A DNA stretch of 64,000 nt, taken from Gloeopeniophorella convolvens (Eukaryota; Basidiomycota; Agaricomycetes; Russulales). Where the stretch lies: contig WTXD01000013.1 of the NCBI GenBank assembly GCA_022496205.1, positions 124,001 through 188,000 on the forward strand. Direction: 5' to 3'. The notes below the pieces were generated by a model, which saw only the letters and a program-made list of their open reading frames with translations, was not told where the DNA came from and ran no database searches. The translations under genes and the position numbers were made by a program. Each line of letters begins with the position of its first letter. Within the stretch, counting starts at the first letter, position 1. Shown here piece after piece: positions 35,549 to 45,838 of the stretch.

Positions 35549-36201
35549 GTGACGCGCACTTTTGCTAAGTTGCTGACATCAACCCTGTACGATTACTACC
35601 TTCTCTCTTTCTCTCTATCGGTATGTCTCTTACGGTCTCAATCTGCTTCGCTTGAGAAGTAGATCCGCATGGGCCTTTCTCCGTATTGCGCTGTTTTTGG
35701 CTGCTTTTGTCGGGACAACTCGGACACTTCTCGACCAGCGTAGATACCCGTACGAGTACATACACTCCTCCCATTCTTATTTGTGATATTCATTGGAGTT
35801 TTCCACGTCTCAAAATCCTTGTGCGGCGCCAGATGCTATCACGGATCTTTGGCAAACGTTCTAAAGTGCAGTCGAAAATGGCATTGGCTAGTTGAGGGAG
35901 GTACGGAGCGGAACAAATTCTGTGGACCACCATTATATCGAGGTAAGAATATATGAAACGGTACAAGCGTATGACTCCAGAGCCAATACGAATGTTTACA
36001 CTACTTTGAACCGCGGAAATCTTGGTCTGATACATACTAGTCCGATGATACGCAGAGTGCCGGTGAGACTCGGCTCGCACGATTTGGAAACGAAAAGTAA
36101 CAAGACTGCACGAGAAGGAGTAGTCGGATTGCCGCGTTCTGAGGTGACTCGTTGAACGCTCCTCGGAAAGGTCAGGATTGCCTTTTAGTAGCACAATTTG
36201 A
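35549..36201. other. Convergent 3' intergenic region
   Basis: AT-richer than the flanking genes. The only long frame (minus strand, 36269-35790) is an alternative read-through of the methyltransferase 3' end and is not supported. Confidence 0.45.
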
Positions 36202-37870
36202 TCAATCCTTCCGTTTGAAAACGTAGAGGCCGATGCCCCATCTGGACCCAGCTGGTAAGTGAGTGGCAAAAGAACGGCGTTGAAAGCACAAACTCTTGTC
36301 CACCCTTCATGCCGAACAGTTCCGCGCAGGCAATGAAGAATACTCTAAATCTGGTGAGGCAGGAGTCAGTGTGAGGATGTGGCAACTCAGTCAGCGCTAC
36401 ACTTGCCTATACCACATCTTGCTGCCTTCTTCCCTCGGCAGGCCCTTCTTTACAGCGTGCTCTTGGAGTATCTTTATACCCTCCGCGGCGCGAGAATCCT
36501 GCAGTGCCAGCCAGTCATATAGCGTGCGAGAATAGTGCGTCCCCGAAACGTAGGACGCGTCGAGCAGCGTCACATGGTCCTGGAAGTACAGCAACATGTC
36601 GTACGACGGCATCGTGCCGCCTGATGCACCTGTTCAGTACGTTGGCAAGACAGTTAGCTCTATAGACACACCAGAGAAGAAGGTCTGGGCCATCCAGCCG
36701 TCGCTCTGTTCGAAGTTGTAAGGGGAGGTCCTGTGACAAAAGATATGTATGAAGAGCAGAGCAGGATCGGGATCGGGTGAGGTGGGGCCGCTTTTAGATG
36801 GCCGGAGCCAAGAGGCAACTTTGCGAAGGAGCATATCGTAATTCCTCATGTGCTCGAACATCTGTATGAAACGAAGCTCTAGAATCAGCATACATGTTTG
36901 GCTGTAAGCTGCTACATACTTCGATGGATAGGATGCGATCAAATCTCGGAGTGCCCAACGCAGCGGTCAGACGACGAGCGTGGAAATCGATCAAAACACT
37001 CACCGTTCGCAGCCTTCTTCAAAATTGAAGATGTTTACATCTGCTGTAATGATCTAGAAGCGAACACCGGGTCGGTCACATGCGCTGTTTGAGATGAGAG
37101 ATGGGGGATCTTACCTTGAGATTTTTGAGGCCCCTCTTGCTCGCCTGTTCGTCGATATGCAACTTTTGCGCATAGGAATTGGACAGCCCAATTATCCTGG
37201 ACCGAGGATATTTCTGATATCCTCCCGTGTCATCCACACTGATATATCGCAGCCTACGAGTCAACATACCTCTGCCAAGAACAGAGAGAGGCTTCCCCAA
37301 CCTGCGAAAATAATTGAGCTCCCTACGTGAGTAGACAATAAGGTCGGGAAAGTCACCACATCCCAGGTCAAGGACGTATTGGCCATCCATGAGCTGTGCC
37401 TTCTTGCAATACTCCTCGAACATCAAGACTTCTGCCTCGGCCAACGTCTCCTTCCCGGTGGGATATATGCATGAGGAGTACTTCGCGCGGGGCCCAAGGC
37501 ACTGCAGCAGAAACGCGGCGGGGACCTATGCCGTAACGCGTGAGGGGGCGCGAAGCGGTGCACGGACAGGCCTGCGGACCTCGTAGTGCTGCTCGTTCGC
37601 AGCGTCGGTGGCGTCAGCTATGGTGACACGGCTGCGCGAGACCTCGATCCACTGCATCTTGGCCGCGGCGTTGGCCTCAAACGAGCCGTGGTCGATCTCG
37701 CGCAGCCGCTGTTTGCACAGTGCACGGATGATCTGGCGCAGTGCGAAGTCCGGGATGTACCCCTACGACGAATGGTAAGCGGTGGGTAACACGAGAAGGA
37801 ACATGTGCTGTACCTGGTCGAGGAGAGCGTAGCCTACGTTGAGCACGCTGTCGGAAAGAAACACAGACAT
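36202..37870 (-). CDS. SAM-dependent methyltransferase, cyclopropane-fatty-acyl-phospholipid synthase-like
   Basis: Eleven exons (37870-37814, 37762-37580, 37525-37357, 37301-37270, 37213-37115, 37053-37004, 36944-36920, 36861-36672, 36629-36407, 36350-36304, 36251-36202) give 374 residues. Motif I is DLGCGWGSLSLFLAE (about 133-147), formed across two introns. Other family blocks are YSSCIYPTGKETL, RIIGLSNSYAQKLHID, IITADVNIF, FDRILSIEMFEHMRNYDML and FFSGASGGTMPSYD. This family (pfam CMAS) methylates lipids or small amines; the fungal members resemble coclaurine N-methyltransferase. The substrate is unknown. Intron 9 (36351-36406) starts with GC. The last junction was chosen to give the family-like end RWGIGLYVFKRKD. 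No signal peptide is seen, so it is probably cytosolic. Confidence 0.87.
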
Positions 37871-38553
37871 GGCTGGCGACTAGAACGTTTTGCCAAGTTT
37901 GCAGAGGGAGACAAGAGTAGGGTTGTGCTCAGACGAGGAAGGCACGGGCTTTTGTACGTTATGAGCGGATCCCACTTATGTCTACTTTCCAAGATGAAGA
38001 CGGCGGGGCTGGCCTTTAAGACGTGGGAATAATTCGGGTTTGGTTGTGCTGTGTCGGTCGAGCGTATACTTAAGCGTGAGGGGACCTTTTCGTTGTCGGG
38101 GAAAACGAGCTTATGTGTTGCGGCGGGATTGACAGGCGCCCTGGATCAGCGCAAAGGGTCCACAGGTCCGATATGGTCTACGAGGACCACAGACATGCCA
38201 GTTGCCAACAAACAAGTCATACTGCCCGATATGACGCATGATTTACTATACGTGGCAGCGGTGCTTGCGTCGGCGATGCGAAGCTGTCACTGATTTGGAC
38301 CGAGACACTGCGGATCGAAGAGTGAGCACGGCGTCATGCTCCCGACCAGGCTCATCACCGCCGGCGCGCCAACTCCAGGCGGAACTCATAAACCCGCGAT
38401 CCCGCGATCGAAGTCGAACGTAATCTATTACGCAAATGGCTGCACGTGACAGAGGCGGTGTCAAGTTCCTGGAGGGATCATCAATACGAGTACAAGACAT
38501 ACTGGTTCTAAATTACTTTTCTGGGAGGCTTTTCACCCGCAAGGCGGCATGTT
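37871..38553. other. Intergenic between methyltransferase and MDM31
   Basis: This 683-bp stretch holds the methyltransferase promoter and the MDM31 3' flank. No gene or repeat is seen. Confidence 0.45.
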
Positions 38554-41041
38554 CTACGAGCCGATAGGTGCACTCACCACTTCTCCAATCTCCGCAGGAG
38601 GTATATACACGGCATCCTGATAGAGATCGCGGACTTGGACCGACACAGGGTCGACAACATTCCGAAGCGCTGCCAGTACCGCACTGGCTGTCATCTGCAA
38701 GCTCCATAGACTGACCGTCTTGACGCGATGATTGAAGTTTGCCTGGCTGACGTGGTATGCGAACGCGTCGTAGACTTTCAACGAGATATCGTCCATGAGT
38801 CCCGCTGAGAGTTAGGTGTTCGTGTATCAGCACTGCATTCCACTGCACAGCAACATAGTAACCGCGACCCACTTTCCCACATCTGAACAAGGCACGATGA
38901 GATCTCGTTCACTCTGAAAAGATTGGCCAAAAACGTACCGTCCACGAACCGTCGAAGTGCTCCAACCCCTTGACCACCCGACAACGCACGGGGATCAGGG
39001 TGCGGTTGGCACTGTTACACATTTCAGCCTCCGCTCAATGCATAACGAGATAGTTTTACTTCATAAACGCAACGATTGGCCGGATGAGTGCGTTTGAACT
39101 GTAGCTGAGGTCGTTCGTCCAGATAGGCACCGCAGCCTTCAGGTCGCGGAACCGGACGTCGATGTCGATGATCACCTTGTCTTGTTCTTCATCGCTGTGC
39201 TTCTGAGGCACCGACAGGGGCGGCTTTGCGAGCTCACGCTGGCCTGGGATCCTGTCTGAAACAACTGCGACAGCTGTGGTCGCGAGTGCGTCGATGAACA
39301 CGTTGAGCGCGTCGGCATCGGAGTCTCGCGGAAATTTGATGTCGAGAACAGCATCCAGCTTTCCCGAGGTAATCCAAGAGATTGGGCCCTCCTCCGTGGT
39401 CATCGCTTGGATATGATCGATGTTGACACCGTCGATACGGAATCGGGACTGTTTCATGTAAGTTCTAAGAGATATGTGGAGGCGTAGGCGCGCGTACCAG
39501 AGTTGACCATCCGCCGTCCATAGCATCTTGTTCGTTTGTTTTCCCAATGCTTTGAGGGCGGTGCAGGCTGAACAGACAATTATCAAATTGTCCAACAACA
39601 CCTTCCGACTTCATAAAGTCGTAGAACAGCCACTGTTTCCGTAGCAGTCCAACATCTGCGCGGAAGATGGAGAACGTGTATGGGCGGAAGCCACCTGGCT
39701 GATAAACGGTGATGAGAAGATCCTCTAATGTCAGAGACTCTAGTTCGAAGTCTCCCTGTTGAGCCACGTGGCGGAACGAGGCAGGATCAAGGTCCGGGGA
39801 CCACTGGACAGAGCGTCGGTCTTAGGAAAGTATATGTCAAGAAAATATCAGACGAGAGAGCAAGACGCATACCGAGCACACCCCGTACACCTTTGATAAC
39901 GGCGTCCTTGATAAGACCTTTGCCATCCAACCACCGCCAAAGACTGAGCGTGACGTCGATGCTGTCGACGCTGAGGTCGAACATTGACCATTTCAAGTCC
40001 TCTTCTGAGTAACGGCGCTTGTCGTTACCATCATCATCGTCATCTATGGTGTGATATGCAGGGTGATTGCTGACGTCGTAGCCCAATGCAGCCACATGAG
40101 CAACCCTATCCTTATCTTCCACATTGTTGAGGTCAATCTTGGGCCGCCGTGTTATGTAGACATTCTTGAACGATATCCGGGAGTCCTTCCACTTGGGTAC
40201 GATGGCAGATTCAAAGATGATGGTGACACCTGTTTCGGAAGTGAGGTAGTCGCTGATCGCACGAGCGACATAGGCTGTATGTTATAGTTTCAGTCGTGTG
40301 AAAATCGCGCGAGAGGACAACAGCGCACCTTGGAGACGTAGGCTGTTCGCTATGGCAAAGACAACAGAGAAGAACGTTGTACTAGGGGGGTAGATATCAG
40401 TATGCTGGCATACGTTCTTATGCCGTCAACACTGACGTTCCAACCAATATCCAAAGGCCTTGCCCGACGAGAAACCAAGTGACAAAAGCGGATATATCAT
40501 CCGAGTTAAATTTGCGAAAGTTGCGAAGGAAGAACCAGCGGACGCGGACACGCATGCGCTGGACGAATCCGTTTGCGGCGTTGAGAAAATCGTCGCGTGA
40601 CGGTCTAGAAACGTGTGGCAGGGACTGTGCGAGCCTGCGAAAAAAGCGAGGATAATTGTCGTGATATGGAGGATCATGTGTATGCTCAGGATGGGTGGTG
40701 CCGTGGGGTGCGTGTGTGTTCGGATGGGAGGGTTGCTGCCCAGGGTCCCGAGAAGGGGGATGTGCGGAAGGGTGTGAGTCGCGTATGCGACATGAGAAAT
40801 GAAAGGCGCGGTAGGAATGATGGGGAAGCGAAGAGTATCGAGAAGAAGGGAAAGAAAGCAAGAGAGCAGAGCGTGTCGGCGCGGCAGGGGACGGTGGAGA
40901 GAGGCGTGGTTGGCTGAAGAAATTGCGGATGAGGGAGTAGCGATCAGAGCGGGCGAGCTGGACGGCGCGACTGGAATGCCTGAGGACAAGAGAACCGTGC
41001 GACGGCACCGCCGAGGCAGAGCTGCGGAGGAGGGCGTGCAT
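38554..41041 (-). CDS. MDM31: Mitochondrial distribution and morphology protein MDM31
   Basis: This inner-membrane protein is required for mitochondrial shape, mtDNA inheritance and cardiolipin balance in yeast. Eight exons (41041-40437, 40381-40329, 40274-39873, 39820-39498, 39448-39060, 39011-38939, 38882-38873, 38804-38554) give 701 residues. The N-terminus is Arg/Ser-rich with a cleavable-type presequence, followed by RMRVRVRWFFLRNFRKFNSD and a hydrophobic stretch FVTWFLVGQGLWILVGTTTF. Conserved blocks include LWRWLDGKGLIKDAVIKGVR, YQPGGFRPYTFSIFRADVGL, VVGQFDNCLFSLHRPQSIGK and WSLQMTASAVLAAL. Exon 7 is only 10 nt; including it gives the conserved GSWTMWETGLMDDISLKVYD. The final few residues could change if one more 3' intron exists. 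Confidence 0.93.
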
Positions 41042-41252
41042 TGTGGATGGGGCAGGGACGAGCTGGCCAGGAGTGCACGCGTCACGGTCGCCAGGCGCGC
41101 GCAAGGCAGGCGGGCAAGAGACGGAACGGGAAGGCACGCGCGACTGAGCGGGTGACATCATCCGTGGGAAGATGGCAATGCGCGCAGCCGACCTATTTGG
41201 CACTGCCGCTCTACACAGAGTCAGGCCTCCATCCTTCTTCCCTACAACCATC
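41042..41252. promoter_or_regulatory. Short bidirectional promoter of MDM31 and BXI1
   Basis: Only 211 bp separate the two start codons, so both genes must draw regulatory elements from the same stretch. No TATA box is clear. CT-rich sequence precedes the BXI1 ATG. Confidence 0.6.
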
Positions 41253-42413
41253 ATGAGCCAGTACCCAGTCCCCCCTCCCTCTTACGGCTCTACCGCCCCT
41301 TCTCCAAAGTCTCCCGCAAACCCCCTCATTCCAACCGGGAGGTACCAGGATGAGCCCGGCTCTAGCGCGGGCATATATAACCAGCCCGCCCCAGGAGATC
41401 TCCCCGACGATTTCAAGGTTGGTGCATTCCTTCATACCCTAGTATCGTTTTCTGAACGCTCTCTAGTATGGTGTCACCGTAACCGAGAGCTCCCCCGAGA
41501 TCCGGAGTGCGTTTGTTCGCAAAGTGTACACCATTCTCTGTACGTCCCCCTTGTCTCCGCATCATACCGGCAACACTCAACCCGTGCTTGTTCCGTCTAT
41601 AGTTGCCCAAGTCGTGAGTATAATAGGCGCCCTTTCGCTTCCCTCTGATGTATAATTAACACGCCCCTCCCAGCTCGCCACAACGATCGTAGCTGGCGTC
41701 CTTTCCCAATCTCAGTCCGCTATATTCTGGGTCCAGACCCAGTGAGTATCCGTTTGCACACCCGCGCTGAAGCACATGCTGAGCATACCGCAGTACCTGG
41801 GCTTTCTATGTTCCCCTGTTTGGTACCCTGGTCGTTCTGGGGTTGCTGTACTGGAAGCGCCACAGCCATCCCCTGAACATCGGTCTCCTGTCCCTTTTCA
41901 CCCTCATGGAAGCCTTCACTCTCGGTGTTGTCACCGCCTTTTACGACAACCAGATCGTCCTTCAGGCCCTACTTATTACCACCGGCGTTTTCCTTGGCCT
42001 AACCCTGTTCACGTTGCAGAGCAAAGTAAGATGAAGCTCCTGTGCCAGCAGACCGCCTCGACTAATATGTATGAACTGTAGTATGACTTCTCCGGCATGG
42101 GTCCTTGGCTGTTTGGCGGCCTCATTGCTCTACGTATGCACGCCCTTACCCCGCGGAACGACTTCGATCTCACTTTTTTTCAGTCATGACAGGCCTTGTC
42201 GGTGCTTTCTTCCCATTCGGCTCGACCATGGATCTCGTTTACGCCATCGGTGGAACCCTCCTGTTCAGCGGCTATGTTGTCTACGACACCTATCTCATCA
42301 ACAGTCGCCTCTCCCCTGATGAGTACATCATGGGAGCGATCAGCCTCTACCTCGACTTTATCAACCTGTTCCTCAACATCCTCCGCCTCCTCAACAATAT
42401 GCAGAATCGGTGA
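41253..42413 (+). CDS. BXI1: BAX inhibitor-1 family membrane protein (TMBIM/BXI1)
   Basis: A seven-helix ER/vacuole or mitochondrial membrane protein that affects calcium leak and cell-death sensitivity. Seven exons (41253-41417, 41467-41539, 41603-41613, 41674-41741, 41794-42025, 42082-42133, 42184-42413) give 276 residues. A Pro-rich cytosolic N-terminus is followed by YGVTVTESSPEIRSAFVRKV, then hydrophobic helices (FYVPLFGTLVVLGLLYW, NIGLLSLFTLMEAFTLGVVT, YAIGGTLLFSGYVVYDTYLI) and the family end DEYIMGAISLYLDFINLFLN. The conserved Asp residues of the calcium-leak sensor (DTYLI, LDFINLF) are present. Exon 3 is 11 nt and is needed to make LFAQVLATT. Confidence 0.95.
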
Positions 42414-42685
42414 AGTACTCGTTAATACCAACTGGTCTTTATTGTTTCCTTTATGTGTCTGACCGCGTGGCATTTTGTAAAGTACTGAAATATATGCGCC
42501 GTTGATGCGAGCTTTTGTCACCCAGATGGAGAGAGTGCGCGTGCGGCGCCTGATAGCGATTAAACATGGGTAGCGTGGCGTAGCACGGCACGCTGCATCC
42601 CAAAAGTACGGCACCGGGCTTCTTTTCAAGCGTGGCCCGCACAGCGACCGGCGCACGAAACGGTGCAACAATGGCGCTCCCGCGC

Positions 42686-44049
42686 TCAAATATCGAGCCG
42701 CAGCCCTTTGGCCGCCCACCCCCGCTCAAGCTCAAGCACCGCATCAACCGCATCGAGCAGCATCTCGCGCCACGGGCGCAGCTCCTCGCGCGAAAACCCG
42801 AGTACCTCTTCCGCCAGGCTCACATCGACGACCCAGCCCTCCTCATGCACAGGCGGTGCGTCCGCCGGGTCGACCGTGCGCCCGCGTAGCGCCGGCCGCT
42901 CCGCTCGCAGCCACTCGACCGCGTCGCGGAACGCGAACCATGCGCCGCAGAGCACGAGCCGCTTGCGCGCGCCGTCTGCGCGCACGCCCGCGCGCAGCGC
43001 CGCGACGTGCAGCCGCGCGGCGTCGCGCACGTCCGTCCACGCCGGCGGGCTGCGCGGGTACGCGCCGCCGCGGGCGGGCGGGAGGACGAGCTGGTATAGG
43101 TGCGCGTTGGTGCTCAGCGCGGCGCGGTCCGGCGCGGGCGGCGCGCAGATGCCGGGCGCGAAGGGCCCGCCGAGGTACGACGGGTTCACTGCGCGGCGGT
43201 CAGCCGGGGGAAAGCGGGGAGGAGGGGTAGGCGCGCACGGGTGGTGACGTCCGCATCCGGGTGCGCGTCCGCGAACGCCCAGAGCGCGCGCTCGGCGCGC
43301 GTCTTGGCGGCCGCGTACGTGTACGCAGGGCCGTGCGTACCCGCCTGCGCGTGCGCGAGGCTCGCGGGGTTCCAGCTGTCGGGCGCGATGCGCGCAATCG
43401 AGGTCGGGTTGAGCGGGTCGAACGCGGTCAGGAGCGTGCTCGTCACGACGAACTTGCGCACGCCCGCTGCGTACGCCTGGCGGACGATGTTGAGCGTGCC
43501 CTCGACGGCGCCCTGTGCGGTGGGTGAGCAGGGGTGTGTGGTGTGGCAGAGGGGAGCGGCGCGCACGCTGATGATGGCGTCTGGTGGCCCGGCGGACGCG
43601 AGCGGCGCCGCGACGTGAAGGATTGCGCTGACGCCTGCCTGCGCGTATGAGTGCACTGCGTGAAGCCGGCGGCACGTGCGCCGAGATACATAGTGACGGA
43701 CCTTCGAGGGCCTCCGTGAGATCAGCGGCCGCGAGGTCGTCGACGGCGACGACCTCGAGCTGGTCACCGTACGTGTGCCAGCTATCCTCGACGCAGCTGA
43801 CTTTTGCGGTCCGCACACACCTGTCGGCGCACGCTCGGCCTCTGGTCCCCGGACGCGCGACGAGCGAGGCTGACTCACGCTCGGACTTGATAGTCAGCCT
43901 CCAGGAGCTGGTGTAGGACGTGTGCGCCGAGGAAGCCTGATGCGCCGGTCACCTACACGGAGCGAGGTGGGGACACAATTAGCCGGCGCCGCCTCGCGCA
44001 GTGTGCCTCGGTAAGGGCGTACGAAGACGAGGCCGTCGAGCTCGGGCAT
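42686..44049 (-). CDS. NAD(P)-dependent epimerase/reductase, GRE2/dihydroflavonol-reductase-like (extended SDR)
   Basis: Six exons (44049-44023, 43952-43879, 43820-43702, 43634-43567, 43512-43239, 43188-42686) encode 354 residues. The cofactor loop VTGASGFLGAHVL lies at about 10-22 and the catalytic Ser in VVTST (about 121), with Tyr162 and Lys166 in TYAAAK. In the family these enzymes reduce small aldehydes and ketones such as methylglyoxal, using NADPH. The substrate here is unknown. The C-terminal exon is very GC-rich. Upstream, the ATG at 44049 opens a 27-nt first exon, a common arrangement in this family in basidiomycetes. Intron phases all agree. Confidence 0.9.
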
Positions 44050-45098
44050 GGTCAAGAGCGCTTTGACAGGCGAGTTGCAGCAGTGAGTGAGCGCGTGCGT
44101 TGCTTAGTACTTCACATATCTGAGGTACTAGATATACGTCCCCGAGGATGCCATCTCATCTCGTGCCGTTTGCTATTCCCGACCGCTGTAGGACTTTTCC
44201 GTCGGCATTAGGGGGCAGCAGGGCCATTCGGTCCATGGCCGAGGCCCTCCTGCGGCCAACATAAGGATAGTCTGGCGGTTTGTCAGCGCATGACTACGCT
44301 GCTCTAGTGGGTATGTCATTTTTAGACCTCCAACGGCGCTAGGTGGGTGCAGAACTCGGTTGGTACGCGCGGGGGTGCCAGGGGATGACTGGTGCGGAGA
44401 CCGTCTTGGCTGCTTACGCATCCTTCCGGCGCCGCAGGGTGACGGCGATGGATATGCAGCTTGCACCGGCTCGTCGCTTCGACTCGGAGTCCTTCGGCGT
44501 GTTCTTGATTGTCGATGATGCAAGTGTTATGGGCACGTTATATCGGATGCCGGACTTGCTCCTCCGACGAAGCAGGCGGGCGGGTGCTTGCATAAAATTG
44601 CGGCGCAGCTGTACGGTGTTAACCCACATCGAGCAAGGACGCTTTGCAATCAGCTTTCCCATGGCTTGCTAACGGGCGTAGAACCTGATCCACAAGCACA
44701 ACTGGCTGACTGGACGTACCTGCCACTGAGTGGCGCAAACCGCGGATTGGCTTGCTGACTTGTACACCATCACAGTGAATCAGCTGGTTGCTTGACAGGA
44801 CAACCAAGACGGACGGCCAGCCCCAGACCGTACGTGCGAACGGCGAGGCAGATGTGCGCAAGTGAGAGATAGCTCTGTGTGGAATGCGGATTTTGCCGTG
44901 TGTCGATATTCTGTATTCTGTTGGAAGTCACGCGGGAATCAAGGGGCAACATATACATAATATAAGGGTATATCTTATAACCAGGCCGCCGTGCTGAATA
45001 TACAGGATAAAGAGACATAATGACGCGCGGGCATTACCTTACAGGCGAGGGGCAAACGGAAGGTCAACGGAGCGCCGAAAGAGAGGCAGAGAGACCGA
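44050..45098. other. Intergenic, no supportable gene
   Basis: About 1 kb between the reductase start and the small secreted protein 3' end. Short overlapping frames on both strands show no motif. AT-rich near 44940-45000. Confidence 0.45.
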
Positions 45099-45518
45099 TC
45101 AAGCGCGAGTGGACCGGGAATTGAACTTGGGCGGGAACTTTTTCTCAATTTCGTCGAGTCCGAAAGCCGCCGAGCCAGGTTCGGGAAAAGCAGGGTTGCC
45201 TCTGCGCACAGAAGAGCCGTACAAGGCGGGCGGGTTAGAACCAGAGCCATAGTCATAGTTGGCGATGTAGCGCGGCAAGAACTTGGGCGGGATGCTCTCG
45301 GCGCCAGGACCAACGGGGATTCTAGGTAGCTCAGGTATCGAGGGCTCGCGCTTGACAATAGCAAGGCCAGGGTGGTAGGGCTGGACGCGGGCGGGGGGAG
45401 CGGGGGTGACGGCGGGCTCACGACGGTCATGGTAGAGAGGCGAGGGGCGGAGGGGGCTGGCAGTGACGGAGCCCGAGGAGAGAAAGAGGAATGCAGAGAG
45501 GGCAACGAGACGAAGCAT
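45099..45518 (-). CDS. Small secreted proline-rich protein
   Basis: An intronless 139-residue protein. MLRLVALSAFLFLSSGSVTA is a confident signal peptide. The mature part is rich in Pro, Ser and Arg and has tandem-like Pro-X-X-Pro spacing (PAVTPAPPARVQPYHP, IPELPRIPVGPGAESIPPKF). It contains no cysteine, which separates it from hydrophobins and most effector-like proteins. Dibasic-type sites (IVKREPS, RR before EPAVT) might be Kex2 cleavage sites, which would release short peptides; that is inference. The ATG is in reasonable context. No family is recognised. Confidence 0.7.
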   Translation of the reverse strand: MLRLVALSAFLFLSSGSVTASPLRPSPLYHDRREPAVTPAPPARVQPYHPGLAIVKREPSIPELPRIPVGPGAESIPPKFLPRYIANYDYGSGSNPPALYGSSVRRGNPAFPEPGSAAFGLDEIEKKFPPKFNSRSTRA

Positions 45519-45838
45519 GGCGTGGTAGGCTATAGTGATGTGAGAGAGAGAAGCAAGGAGCGTGGACCGCGGGACGCGTGAGCGAGAGAAAGAAGTCTTG
45601 CGAGTGGTTGGCGGGAAACCCGAACATGCCGCGGTGCGAGCCTTTAAGGAAGGTTTCGTTTGGCACTCGTCCAGCCACGTGGCACGTGCTGCGATCCCGC
45701 ATCTTTCCTCTTCGAGCAGTGTGCTTGTCCTTGCCCTTCTTGTCCTGGGGCGTGTCCCCTCAAGGCCCTCCCTCCCTCCCCTTTCCTCTTCCTCTCTTCA
45801 TTCTCTCCGTCATCTCCATTCCCCCTCTTGGTTCCACC
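45519..45838. promoter_or_regulatory. Divergent promoter region of the secreted protein and F-box genes
   Basis: 320 bp between the two start codons. The half next to the F-box gene is strongly CT-rich (about 45710-45838), typical of Agaricomycete core promoters. Confidence 0.5.

Noticed and set aside
35790..36269. Alternative 3' end of the methyltransferase (159-codon minus-strand frame)
   Set aside because: The splice to 36251 in the other phase gives the family-like ending RWGIGLYVFKRKD and an ordinary stop at 36202-36204.
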